From positions 50,808,501 through 50,872,500 of the forward strand of contig JAKSXM010000007.1 in NCBI GenBank assembly GCA_022575985.1: a stretch of 64,000 nucleotides of DNA, given 5' to 3'. Below the pieces are notes generated by a model. The model was not told the origin of the DNA. It searched no databases and saw nothing but the letters and a program-made list of their open reading frames with translations. Of the stretch, positions 25,824 through 37,600 are shown in pieces. Origin of the DNA: Anagrus nilaparvatae (lineage: Eukaryota; Arthropoda; Insecta; Hymenoptera; Mymaridae). The number at the start of each line of letters is the position of its first letter. Position 1 is the stretch's first letter. The translations under genes and the position numbers were made by a program.

Positions 25824-26341
25824 TTTATAATTTAAAATAAATTAAATGTTTTTATAAAAAATCTATTATTAATATAATTTATCAAATGCTTTATATTAAA
25901 TTATTTTATTTTACTTTAAAGAAATTATTTTTTTTTAAATCAAGGTTAGTTTTGCCTATTTAACAGATTATAATTTTTATTTATTCCATATTCCATTGTT
26001 TTTTTTATTCGTATAAAGTTAGGTATTGATAAAAAACACAAGCTTGGAATTCAGGTTAAAACGGTAATTTTTGATACTTGAAAATAAAATCATATAAAAT
26101 TTTTTATTAATTATTTAGTAAATATAGACGAAATACTAATTTTAAATAATATAAAAAATGAGTAGAAAGTGATCGAAGACTTTGTCAATAAGTTTTAAGA
26201 ACTGAAATAAAGATTTATTATCTGCGATACTATTTGAAGAAAAAAAATTAACATAATCTTAGAGGTTAGTTATTAATTTTTTTTAATAAAAAATAAGTAG
26301 CTGATAAATAAAACATTTTGGTTAGGTTATAAAAGGCCAAA
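25824..26341. promoter_or_regulatory. Shared intergenic region between the two transposon genes
   Basis: About 520 bp separate the start codons of the transposase (minus) and the BEN-domain gene (plus). Both genes must start transcription in this stretch unless each has a distant non-coding first exon. It is A/T-rich with no clear TATA or initiator motif that stands out from background, so the bidirectional promoter role is inferred from layout alone. Confidence 0.5.
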
Positions 26342-28986
26342 ATGTATGCTTTGATACAATACGTGAGGGGAAAGAAAACAAATATAGTGCAAGTGGCTAG
26401 TTTATTAGGATCAAAAAAAGAAAATGACACTACTTCGGTAAAGTGGGGCAAATCAGAATATCAAGCTATTATTAAAAGAATTAGTAGTAAGTATACCTAC
26501 ATTTAGAAATTAGTGTAATTCTAAAAATTTTATTTTTTTAATTATTTTGTGCGTTTACATAGATGATAAAGACTACTTGAAATCTCTTATCGTGACCACG
26601 GATGGAAATGTTTACACTAATGAAGAGTATGAAAAAATCAAAGCAGATGAACTAGAAAAGAAAAAAATTATGCAAGAAAAAAGAGATACTGAAAAGAAAA
26701 AAAAAATAACTAAAGAGATTATGCAGGAGAAAATAAGAAATCATAAAAGTATAAAAGATTTAGAAAAAGAGCGGATTAGTTCCCTCAATAAAAACAATGA
26801 AGTTAATTTATCTAATGAAAATCCAAAAATTGATCATGTAAATATTCTTTTTTTTACTAATAACTTAGATTTTAAAAACTTTCTAAAAAAATAATAATAA
26901 TTATAATTTCAATATAAATTTATTTTATCAAACAGTTTATATGCAATTTCAGATTTTTGTAAATCATAATTAAAATAGATAATTACTATCCAGTATTGGT
27001 CAATAATGAAACTAATTCTCTTTTTTTTAGAAAACAACAGCAAAATCACAATCAAAGCCTTCTTTAAAAAGGCCAGATCAAAAACGTCACTTGTTATCAG
27101 AGAAATCTAAATCAGAATTAAGCAGACCTTCGTCACAAACATCAACTAAGCAGTCTCGAAAACCTAGATCTCATTCACGAGGATCCAAAAGATCATCAAA
27201 TTCACGAAGCCCGTCAATACGAAGATCCAGATCAGATTTGCGAAGATACAATAGATCTTCATCAAGTTCACGAAGGCCATCAAAGCAAAGATCTAGATCA
27301 GGTTCACGAAAAACCAATAGATCTTCATCAAGATCACGAAGGCCATCAAAGCAAAGGTCTAGATCAGGTTCACGAAAAACCAATAGATCTGATGAAGATT
27401 CATCAAATTCAAGAAGGCCATCAAAGCAAAGATCTAGATCAGGTTCACGAAAAACCAATAGATCTTCATCAAGTTCAAGAAGGCCATCAAAGCAAAGATC
27501 TAGATCAGGTTCACGAAAAACCAATAGATCTTCATCAAGTTCAAAAAGGCCATCAAAGCCAAGATCTAGATCAGGTTCACGAAAAACCAATAGATCTTCA
27601 TCAAGTTCACGAAGGCCATCAAAGCAAAGGTCTAGATCAAGTTCACGAAAAACCAATAGATCTGATGAAGATTCATCAAATTCAAGAAGGCCATCAAAGC
27701 AAAGATCTAGATCAGGTTCACGAAAAACCAATAGATCTTCATCAAGTTCACGAAGGCCATCAAAGCAAAGGTCTAGATCAGGTTCACGAAAAACCAATAG
27801 ATCTGATGAAGATTCATCAAATTCAAGAAGGCCATCAAAGCAAAGATCTAGATCAGGTTCACGAAAAACCAATAGATCTTTATCAAGTTCAAAAAGGCCA
27901 TCAAAGCCAAGATCTAGATCAGGTTCACGAAAAACCAATAGATCTTCATCAAGTTCACGAAGGCCATCAGAGCAAAAGTCTAGATCAGGTTCACGAAGAT
28001 CCGGTAGATCTTCATCAAGTTCACGAAGGCCATCAGTGCAAAGATCTAGATCAGGTTCACGAAGATCCAGTAGATATTCATCAAGTTCACAAAGCACATC
28101 AATGAAAAGTTCTAATAGATTTTCAAGCCCGTCATTGCGAAGGAAGAAATCTTATTCTCGAAGATTTAATAGCTCTTCATCACATTCACGAAGATCGTTG
28201 TTACGAAGATCTAGATCACGTTCACGAAGATCTAATAAGTCTTCAACACGTTCACGAAGCTCTTTGATACGAAGATCTAAATCACGTTCAAGAAGATCTA
28301 ATAAATCTTCAACACGTTCACGAAGATCGTCATCACGAAGTTTTAGATCAGGTACTCGAGGATCAAATAGATCTCCTACGCATTCAAGACACCAATCAAG
28401 AAGTAATGATAATATATTATACTGGCGAGATAGGATATATGATCCAAATATGGAGGTAATTTAAACATTTTAATGCCATAAAAAATAGAAAAAAACTATT
28501 ACTTTTATTACATGCATAGTTTAATTTGATTATCTTTTTTTTAGCTACATGAAAATCCACTAAGAGCCTGTAGAATTAAAGAAAACGGGAAAGTTAGGGT
28601 TCACCAAAAGTATAAAATTTATATTGATAAAGAAGAACTAACATACTTATCACGTTATTACAAAAACCCAAGAGCAATGATGAGAGGATTATTTAAGATC
28701 CTAGTTGGGGACAAAAATCTAATAAACATGGTGGCAAAAGGAAAAACATATAAAAAAAAGAGCAGTCGAAGACCAATACCAAATGACATATATGATGCAG
28801 TTGAAAGTAATTAATTTTATAAATAATATATTTTTAATTAATTTTACATACAAAGCGCGTAATATAAAATGATTTTAACATTTTTCAGGGTATGTAAACA
28901 AAAACTGCATTTTGAAATTAACTCCATCAGAGTTCACAACAGCTGCAAATAGTATGATAGGAACGTTGAGATGGCCAAAAAAATGA
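26342..28986 (+). CDS. RS-repeat BEN-domain protein of the transposon, five exons, 734 aa
   Basis: Proposed exons are 26342-26486, 26563-26837, 27031-28455, 28545-28806 and 28889-28986 (TGA). The donors (A|GTAAGT, CAT|GTAAAT, GAG|GTAATT, A|GTAATT) and acceptors (ACATAG, TTTTTTTTAG, TTTTTTTTAG, TTTTTCAG) keep one frame. Residues 1-50, MYALIQYVRGKKTNIVQVAS onward, form a compact basic N-terminal module. Residues about 74-125 are a Lys/Glu-rich coiled coil. Residues about 180-610 are an Arg/Ser array resembling splicing-factor RS domains. Residues about 635-734 fit a BEN domain: a YLSRYYKNPRAMMRGLF helix, then KLTPSEFTTAANSMIG near the end. BEN domains bind DNA or proteins in chromatin factors and viral proteins. 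As partner of the transposase it may bind the subterminal motifs, like the accessory proteins of plant CACTA elements; that role is inference. The second donor is the least certain: without it, exon 2 reads to a stop at 26894. Confidence 0.85.
27255..28095 (+). repeat. In-frame 63/75-bp coding tandem repeat (RS array)
   Basis: About a dozen units encode 21 residues of the form SSSSRRPSKQRSRSGSRKTN plus Arg. Three of them carry a four-residue longer variant (25 aa) that includes SDEDSSN. The DNA of neighbouring units is nearly identical, including alternating long and short units, which points to recent expansion by unequal exchange or slippage. The array also leaves a long antisense frame open, a by-product of TCA/TCT and CGA/AGA codon use. 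Confidence 0.9.
28545..28986 (+). other. BEN-type domain exons
   Basis: The two last coding exons hold the whole putative domain: the first from LHENPLRACRIKENGK to DIYDAVE, the second from RYVNKNCILKLTP to the stop. The pattern is a Tyr/Leu-rich helix, NPRAMMRGLFKILVG, a loop with Lys, RPIPNDIYDAV, then a final helix after LTPSEFTTAA. This fits the four-helix BEN fold as known from the family. Recognition is by eye only. Confidence 0.7.
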
Positions 28987-29196
28987 ATCAAGTTTATTTG
29001 AAGAAGATAGTTGGTGCTTTATTCAATTTTATAAGTTTAATTAAGTTTATATAACTTTCAGTTAAAAAATTACTACAATAAAATATGTTCTTAACAATAA
29101 AAAAAAATATATACAAAATTATGTTATTATATAAATATTTTACTCTTATGTAATTATACGAAAAATATTTATAAAATAAAGTATTTATTACCAATT

Positions 29197-29451
29197 GAAT
29201 TGTTTTATTGTGTTTTAATCCTTTTACTCTTATTTTAATTCTGAAATTAAAAAAAAAATAAAAATATAGAATAAAATCTAAATTTTTATTTTAGGCCTTT
29301 TCTATATGAGGACCATATATTACGCACATATGGGAAATGATCTCTGGCGATATATGGGAAATTCACTTTCCCATATATGGGCTATATATTTCCCGATATA
29401 TGGGAAAATGTATTTCCCATATATGGCCGGCATAATATAAAATTACGCGGG
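29197..29451 (-). repeat. Right terminal inverted repeat
   Basis: This is the inverse of 22420-22676 with only a few mismatches, including the same set of CCCATATATGGG-type palindromes between about 29325 and 29430. AATAAA at 29175-29180 just inside the arm is a candidate polyadenylation signal for the BEN-domain gene. Confidence 0.92.
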
Positions 29452-30730
29452 GTATTCATATTTTTGCACAAATAATTATCTGAGCTCGAGTGCGTGTACG
29501 AATTTGAAAAGATATAACTATAAAAATGTTTTACATATTCAGGTAGATGTAAATATACATATGAAGATAAATAAGATAAATAAGATTATTCTTTGGATGT
29601 AAATCAAAGTGCATAATAATTTTACGTGCTAAAAAAGCCCAAAGTTTTTAAAAAATCTACAGTTTTAGAGATCGTAAACGCCAGCCTCTCCATCCCTGTT
29701 AATACACCACTGGTATTTAGAATTTTACTGCTCATCGTTTGTATGTATTAATAGCATTTACCTCTAAATTAATCGGCAGAAATAAATCTATATGCATTGA
29801 CGTATTCATTGCGCAACAAACCATCGAAAGTCGAATGTTTATGCGCATTATTTGTATGCAAATATTTGAATACAATTATGCAACTATTCTAGGATGTGTC
29901 TAACGAATGCGCATACAAATACTTACATCGGGAATAGTTCAAAGTTGTTTATAATTCGCCGTACGGCTGCACGGTCATCCGACAAGAAAACCCGGGTTTT
30001 TGGGATTTTTTGGATCTTTAGCCAGCACAATTTTTTAATCACTCTGTACTTGCAGTTTTAAAATAAGGGTTAGGTTGAAATTTAATAAAAGATTTAAGAT
30101 GCTGTCAATTTATCTGTAAAATCATTAGAACAACCATTACACATGGCTTCTTCGTGGCTTATACTGATATGCAAGTTTTTTATTAAATTATCAAGTGCAT
30201 TTGAGTCTTCTCAAGTATAAATTGCCATACGCCTGTTATAAAAGATTTTAGTACATAAAAGGTTACGTTTATTTAAGGTTTATTCTGATTTTAATAATAA
30301 CGAAATATATACAAATTTATACTCATATAACCTATATAAATTTGATATTAAAAGAAGGTTAAAAAACCTTCAAAATATTTAATCGGAAATTAAATATAGT
30401 TAGTTATTTTGAAAAAGATGTTTTTGTAACGCTTTTCCAATATAATTCAAATTTGAAAGGTATTAATCATCATATTATGTTAAGATTCTGATTTTCTTCT
30501 TTACATCTTTAGGAATCATTTCATTTACGAGAAAAATATTATCCCTTTTCCTCGACTTTTCCTAATAAAAAGAATTTATAACCGGTTTTTATAACTACAC
30601 AACCAACGAGCATGGAACATGTTTACTCATAACAGTAATAAATCCAAAAATCGAAATTACAATAAATCCCGAAATATAAATTATCTTAAGTCCATAAACT
30701 TAAAGTATTCTAAGCTCTTGTTCTTATCAG
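29452..30730. other. AT-rich flanking DNA
   Basis: No gene is recognised. A more complex stretch at about 29950-30000 (GCCGTACGGCTGCACGGTCATC, in pieces) stands out from the background, but no coding frame or RNA is supported. Confidence 0.5.
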
Positions 30731-31640
30731 GGCCTGTTCAGGCCCTGACTCTCTGTCTCAAATTATTCTAAATTCCTAAATCGAAAATATTCTAAGTCCA
30801 TTTCACCCCCCCCCCCCCCTGCCGAGCCATACTTTTTCAAATACCCAATCCAATGAACATATTCCATGATAGTATAGAAATTTGAAAAAAATTAAACTAT
30901 TAAATATTTAATAAGTAAATCACGATGAAATTCGACTAGCTGTTCAGCTTGAGTGAAAAACAAGCTAGGTCAGAAAAGATGGAACTTTTTAAAATATAAT
31001 TAACTGAAAATAAAAGAGTTAATCAAAGTCATATTCGAAAAAAATATAAAAATGTTCCTGTTGTGACTCTATATAATATAAACTGGACATACATAGAAGC
31101 AAGACTTCATACTGTAATGATAATACAATTAAGTTCATGTATACAAACCGAATTAAATAATTAATTCAGAATTAATCTTGAATATTTACTAGCAACATAA
31201 AAATTAATAAAAAATTTCTTTATATTTGCCTTATACTAAGGACTCATATATATACCCTTATAGATTCATTTCATTTGCGAGAAAAAACTCATCAAAGTTT
31301 TAAATGTTAAAATTATGTAATAGCGTGTTTTTTTAAAATAAAATATACCAACTATGATAACAATACACATATACGACATATAAAAAAATAGTATATCAAT
31401 TTATCTATAAAGAAAAGAACGAATTAAAAAATGTACCAAATTAATATACTAATTCATTTTAAGACTGATCAGGCCCTGACTCCCACTTCAAATTATTCTG
31501 TCCTTAGTCCCTAAATCAAAAATATTCTAAGACCATTTCACCCCCCCCCCCCTAAGAACGTCACTTTTTAACCCCCCCCTGCCGAGACAGACTTTTTCAA
31601 ATACTCCATCCAATGAACATGTTCCATGTTAACTTCGATG
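30731..31640. repeat. Nested repeat cluster with poly-C tracts
   Basis: A unit starting CAGGCCCTGACTC and running through ATATTCTAAG, a poly-C tract, CTGCCGAG and ATGAACAT..TTCCATG occurs at 30731-30871 and again at 31467-31635. Between the two lies a 0.55-kb unit (30912-31461) that recurs at 39427-40035. The poly-C runs are at about 30806-30819 and 31541-31552. The arrangement suggests one element inserted beside or within another, or a tandem duplication. Confidence 0.65.
30912..31461 (+). repeat. 0.55-kb dispersed repeat, copy 1
   Basis: It shares long near-identical tracts with 39427-40035 in the same orientation, for example GATGAAATTCGACTA, CTGTTGTGACT and the long block around ATTCAGAATTAATCTTGAAT. 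It has no coding capacity. It contains a TTTCATTTGCGAGAAAAA motif also found elsewhere in the window. Confidence 0.75.
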
Positions 31641-34600
31641 TTAACACCATGCTAACAGTTTTCATTATTACAGTAAAAAACATCTATTTTTGTTTACACA
31701 GTGCTTTTTTAAGACAATCCAATAGTTAAAACTTTTCTCATAATTGAAATATTTTCAACAGGCTATATAACGTCGCGATACTGACTGTGAATCATGGGAA
31801 AAACTCGAACAGATCGATGCAATCCTATGAGCTTTCTTTCATGGGATCACATAACTTTTTCAAATAAAATATAACTGTAGTAAAAATTGTTATTAAGATT
31901 TCTAGCTGAAAGAAATTCGTACATTAGTATTTATACCTAATAATTTGAAATTGAAAAAATAAAAACAAAATATTTCTCTTTTTAATCTAAATTATACTAT
32001 ACATATTTACATTTTATTTTCAATTTAAAAAATATTTAGCTATTATTGAAAACGTTAAATAAACCAAAATACAGATGAACCCTAGAAAAGTAAATACAGA
32101 AAAAAAACTGGTACTATTCACATTTGTATTTTTGCATATATGAGCAGTTAAGTACCGATAAACATCAAAAAGCTATATCTTTATAAAACTCAAGGGAATT
32201 TTTCTTATGTCTCTTGGGTATAAAATAAAATAATAATAAAATCCTGTTGTTATTACTATATGGTTGGTCACTCTCATGTATGTTACATATGTGGTCATAC
32301 ATACTCGGTTCGATGCTTTTATAATGGTTATAAGGGGAAAATAAAATTTCTTCTTCGTTTTTTTTTTTCTATATTATATACTTATACGATGTTTTGACAG
32401 TTGCCGCTTTAACACCTCTGGCGTATTTATTAGTAAAGGGGTTCTCACCTTAAAAAAATATTTTTCAAATAAAAAATTATAGTTTTATTATCTATTTTGT
32501 TCTAAGGCGTTATTTTATAGTACTTTTATTTTTTTTTTGGTTATAAAAAGATTAGGTAAGTATTTAATAAATAAAAAGTTATATAATTGACGGTTTAGAA
32601 ATGTGATTTGATAAGTTAATTTGCAGCCCTTTTTGTAATGGTGTTAAAACTGTTAAATAATCAGATTTGAATTGTAGAAATAATTTTATAATAAATACAT
32701 CACCAGTATTTATTTTTTTGATTATGCATATTTTTTGTATTAGACTTTGGCTTATTTTAAATTCCATACAGAGTTTTAAAATTTTGAGCTTTGGATGCAA
32801 ATTCAATTTAATGTTTTGAATTCTTTAGCTTTTGAAGATGCCTCAAAGAATATAGAAAAATTTACAATACTAAGTAGCTAAAATAATTGAACTTTTTATT
32901 GTAGCTTTTTTATAAGCTGTTGTGTGTTTTTAAAATTATCATGCAGCATTTATTAATTAAATTTGGCTTAAATAAAGAATTCCATTGCAAATAAAAATTA
33001 GCTCCAGCCCAAACACCAGTGTTAAAATATACAAAATCTAATTTTTCCTCTTACAATTCACCCTTTTAGAGATTACGAGCATTAAAATTCAACAAAAGCC
33101 AAATCAACCCAAATCCAAAAGATCTATATATTTACTCAAAGTTTTAGCACATAATTATTTTTCGATTGAGAACCACATATATATAATATAAATGTCCTTT
33201 ACATCTTTCAGCTGTCCGGATTTAGATATTTATAGGATAATACATAATAATAATAATAAAGTCCACTATTCATTTGGCAATAAATACACACATAGATACA
33301 GATCATTAGATACCGTACAGTAAAAAAGGAATGTAGTAGTTTTTAAAATATAATGGATATATCGTTACTCTAGTGGTTTTTTTTTTTTTTTTGTTGAAAA
33401 AAGACAGCTTCGACATTTTAACAATGCTAAAAAAATGATAATAGATCAATATAAAAGGTCTTAACACATGGGAATGGGACTGTAGGGGGTTCGTGTATTT
33501 AGTAAGATTAAGAATATATATATACAGACCACAGGTATATATATTGCGGATAAATATAAAAGAGGTGTGAAGCTATGATGACAAATTCTTTTTACAATAA
33601 AAGATCTCTCTTTTTTTTCATTATAGAGCTAAGAAGTTTTTCTAACTATAAAATTTTATGCGCGTGCTGCTTCTATTATGTTTCTTTAAAATAAAGATTT
33701 AAAATCACCTTCCGGATAGATTTAGATAAATGTAACACAAAAAAATCATGGATACTTAGGTGCTTAAAAATATGGTGCGAAAATTTTTTATTTACACTAG
33801 ATTTTTAGGGATAATATTTTTTTTCAGATAAACGGGATTAGTCATATATGAAGAGAGCGAGAAAGATAAAAGAGGATAAAATGATTTATATTTTATATGT
33901 GGAAATTTTTTTTGTGTGGTGTACAAATATAAAAGGAGTAATGTTTATATAAAATATTGAATTAGGATTAAATCTTCTTATAGTGTTTTTTTTTTGACGT
34001 TTTTATGTGTATTTTTATATACAAATACCACAAATAAATATTTTTTTGGTATATTTACTTAATAACAAAGAATTTAATTAATTTTTTGCGGTTAATTAGA
34101 TATTTTTATGATTTTCGAAGGTCTCTCTTTAAAATTTTTACAATACGAGTAAATAAAAAATAGTAATAGAACAAACAAACAATCTCAGAATCGAATATAC
34201 TACGTCCTTCATATATAATGATTTAAAATTTATAAATCAAAGTCTCATCTTACACTACATGTATAAAATATTTGCAATAATACATATCGAGGTTCACACG
34301 AAGGTTAATGAGAGGTTACATATAACTTGACATTCGGCTTTTATGTATGTGTGTCGCCCGTTTAATTTAAGAGTATAGTTTATGTGATATCTATATATAA
34401 TTGCATGTAAGTACGTATACATGTCTTAAATTTCAATGAGGGTGTGTTTTAAATATATATATAGTGAGAGAATAATATATTTTGTATAGATTATTTGTAT
34501 ATGGGATGTTTTTTGTTTTATTGGTAGGAACTATTTTTTTGGAATTGTTTTTGATTTGGGAGGTTTTAAGTGAAAGCTTGCAAGCTCTGTAGTTTTTAAA

Positions 34601-37600
34601 GATGAGGCAAAAATTCATGAAATATTTTTGCAGTTGTTAGCCATGATAACCAAGAAAATTTAGTCCTTAATTTCCTTCAAAGATTATTCAGCTTCAAATT
34701 TTGTTCAACACCTTAAAATAAAATATACAATTCACTCCTCTAACTTTAATTCTAGATTCCAACACCACAAAGACCAAAATACTCCAATTTACAAAAAACA
34801 ACCCATATAAATACACACATTTATTTGTCAGTACATAATAAATGTTTATGTATTTATTTTCTGCGTAACGATCTAAAATTTTATTCAGATATAAACTACA
34901 TTTTTTTAAACTGTATAATACAACGATAATAATATAGTACTTAATATGAAATTATATATTTAAGGATATAATATATCTTATAATCTGTGTAATAAATATA
35001 TAGGTAAATTATTTTTGAACTAGTGCATATGTTATTAAAGTGTATATTTGCAAAAAAAAATGATCAACAAAAAAATTTGTGACTTATTCATATAGGAAAG
35101 TAAAATGATTCTAAATCAAGATATTAAATTTAATCTATTTATGTAGGGGTTGAAAAAGTAAAAACATTTTTTAATAAAATTTTGAAATTTTTTTGAAAAC
35201 ATTTGAGCTTCGTAATTTTTTGAATATGATACATAAAATATGAGATCAAGTAGATATCATAAAATTTTCGAATGACTTTACACTACTTTTTGAACCCACT
35301 CAACTCATGAGCATTATATTATAAGTGTAACAATTATTTGTTTTACAATTTTAACCAAATAATTTTAAGACATGTTGCCTATAGGTTGGTTAATTTTCGA
35401 TCTTACACATAGTTGCTATAAAGATAGAGACAGCTAAGAACACCAAATGGTTGAGTTTATTATATCGAAAAAAATAGTGAACTGCCTTTTTTAGTGTTAC
35501 CTAGTTCAATTAATGTGTTTTTAGTGATCATAGAAACTCGAGAAGACGAAATCTATTCCTAAAGGACTACCTAATAATTTTCTTTTGTCATTTTTTTTTT
35601 TTTGATAATAAAAATTTAATATTTATCTTGTTATTTTGTTCTTATAATATTAGTTCTTAGAATATATTATATTCTCCGAAAATCATTTCTTTTGCGAGAA
35701 AAAATATTCTAAAAAATATATGTTTGCACGACGTGAATTGATTTCCTAAATTTTGCGGAGTTTTAAACTAAAATTAAATTCGATTTAGCTCCCATTTTAG
35801 TTACACATGCGTGGTTAAAACCACGAATAAAGTACGAAGGCAAAAAATTCTTATTTCGGATACGCTGAAGCCACTTTTTGTTTTTATCCAGCTACACTGC
35901 ATTAAGTTGTTAAGCCACTAAACTCTAAGCCATGCAGTTATAAGGAAATAATTTTTTCAAAAAATCGATACTAACAACATGCAGCAAGGGTGGACCAAAA
36001 ACCATCTCTTGGGGGAAGGGGGTGAATTTTTAAAAAATTTTCAAAAAACTTATGAAATTTACGCTCTGAAGGAGCAATCACTATTCTCCTCCTTCGTTGA
36101 ATCTACCATTGACATGCATACTATAAATACCAATAGGGAGCAAAAAGTAGTGTTAAAAAATTGATTTTCATTTCCAGAGACTTTCATTATACTTCTGGAT
36201 AACGTTTTGGTGGATAATCCATGCTGTAAATTACAGCTGATCAAAAAATTATCCACTGGCACTACAGGGTCACTAGATTCGTTTTAGCTGCACTCGTACC
36301 CTTAAAGAGTGCTGTATAATTGCCCTTAGGTAGTTGAACTATTTGGGAAACTAATTACTGCGGTATAAAATCACTTCATGACTCTTAGATTTCTAAACAA
36401 ATATATTTTTAAAGTTTCAGAGTTACATAAACAGTATTAAAAATGTAAAAATTTCACTTATAAATATATCTAAAATATGTAAATTATTATTTTACTAAAA
36501 TTAAATTGTAAAATGCAATATTGTTTTGATTTCAGACTACTAGCAAAGCCTGTGGTTTCCGGTACATAATACATACATTTTACAAGGCTAAAATATTTTT
36601 TTTTTATATACACACAAAGTGTAAAAGCATATACTAAAAGCTATACGGATTAAAGGGCGAAAATGTTATTATTGCAAGGGGTACCTTTTTATATCTAATA
36701 TGAGACTACTAAGTATCTTAAGCTTGTTGTTTTTAAGCCGACACTATACTTGGTTAGTTACCACATATATATATATTAAAGTTACTATGTTATTACAAAC
36801 ATTTGCCATATGGTTAGTATTTAAATTGTTTTATAGACAGTTGAATTTTTGAGAAAAAAAAATTTGTGTAAATTGATAAATCAATAATCTATAAAAGAAA
36901 GAAATAATGTAATACAATTTTCTTGAAAAAAGTTTTTTTTTCAAATAACTGTACAGGGTCAGTTATAGACAGCAAGACTTGCTAATGAACAAATATAAAA
37001 AGACTTGAAAAAAAGTAACTCGTAGAATAAGATATGCAAGGAAGGCAATTGGGAAATGGCGATTTTCATCGTCTCGAAATTAAAATACAGCCATAAAATC
37101 TCTTTTTATCAGAATCTGTATAGTTATAGAGCTTTAAGTTTTATAAAAGAGAGAAATAAAGAAAGAAAATGATTTTAACAGACGTATAATTTCCTGGGCG
37201 AGCTTTGAATTGAACGAGTTCAACGACGAAGGAATGAGAGAGCCACAGTAATGTAACCGGCTTTCGAAGTTTTGAAGGGTGAGGAAGCTCATTAACAGGA
37301 GCTTTTCTGCTTTCCTACATGTATATAGTTAGTATATATATATAAGGCTATCGCTGAGCGTAAATTATACCGACTTTAAATTATATGCATATTCTAATAT
37401 ACCATTATTATACATTATTATGTATACTTGATTTTCTTAAAATAAGAAAAGATATTATTGATCGCTTTCCTTTTACTCGCTTTTTTTATCTGTAAATTAT
37501 AGAAGATAAGAAATATAAATTTATGTACATAAATTAAATTATTAGTTTTTGAAGAAAAAAATTTTTTTAAAATAAATTATTAGGTTTTAAATGAAAATTC

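Larger units (their letters stand above)
22420..29451. mobile_element. Complete CACTA/EnSpm-like DNA transposon with a second BEN-domain gene
   Basis: The element is about 7.03 kb. Left arm 22420-22676 and right arm 29197-29451 are inverted copies differing at only a few positions. The termini read CCCGCGTAATTTTATATTAT inward. The bases outside are GT on both sides (left ..CGT|CCCGCG, right CGCGGG|GTA..), consistent with a 2-bp target duplication. Inside lie two divergent genes: a TNP2-type transposase (minus, 22771-25823) and an RS-repeat/BEN protein (plus, 26342-28986), separated by about 520 bp. CMC-superfamily elements have 2-3 bp duplications but usually start CACTA or CACTG, so the CCCGCG ends are unusual. 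Intact frames and nearly identical arms suggest a recent, possibly active copy. The transposase class is well supported; activity is inference. Confidence 0.93.

Noticed and set aside
26547..26894. Reading exon 2 of the BEN gene as a complete 115-aa protein
   Set aside because: It would need to start at a TTG inside an intron; the phase-matched exon 1 and the phase-0 donor at 26838 give a continuous gene to the RS and BEN exons.
27171..28097. Long antisense open frame (308 codons) rich in Leu/Asp/Glu opposite the RS array
   Set aside because: It mirrors the repetitive Arg/Ser codons on the plus strand, has no splice or domain context, and its repeat structure is fully explained by the plus-strand array.
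27392..28105. Overlapping +1-frame open stretch with QVHEKPIDLHQVQ-type repeats
   Set aside because: It is another frame of the same tandem repeat. The spliced RS/BEN model with agreeing phases uses the other frame.
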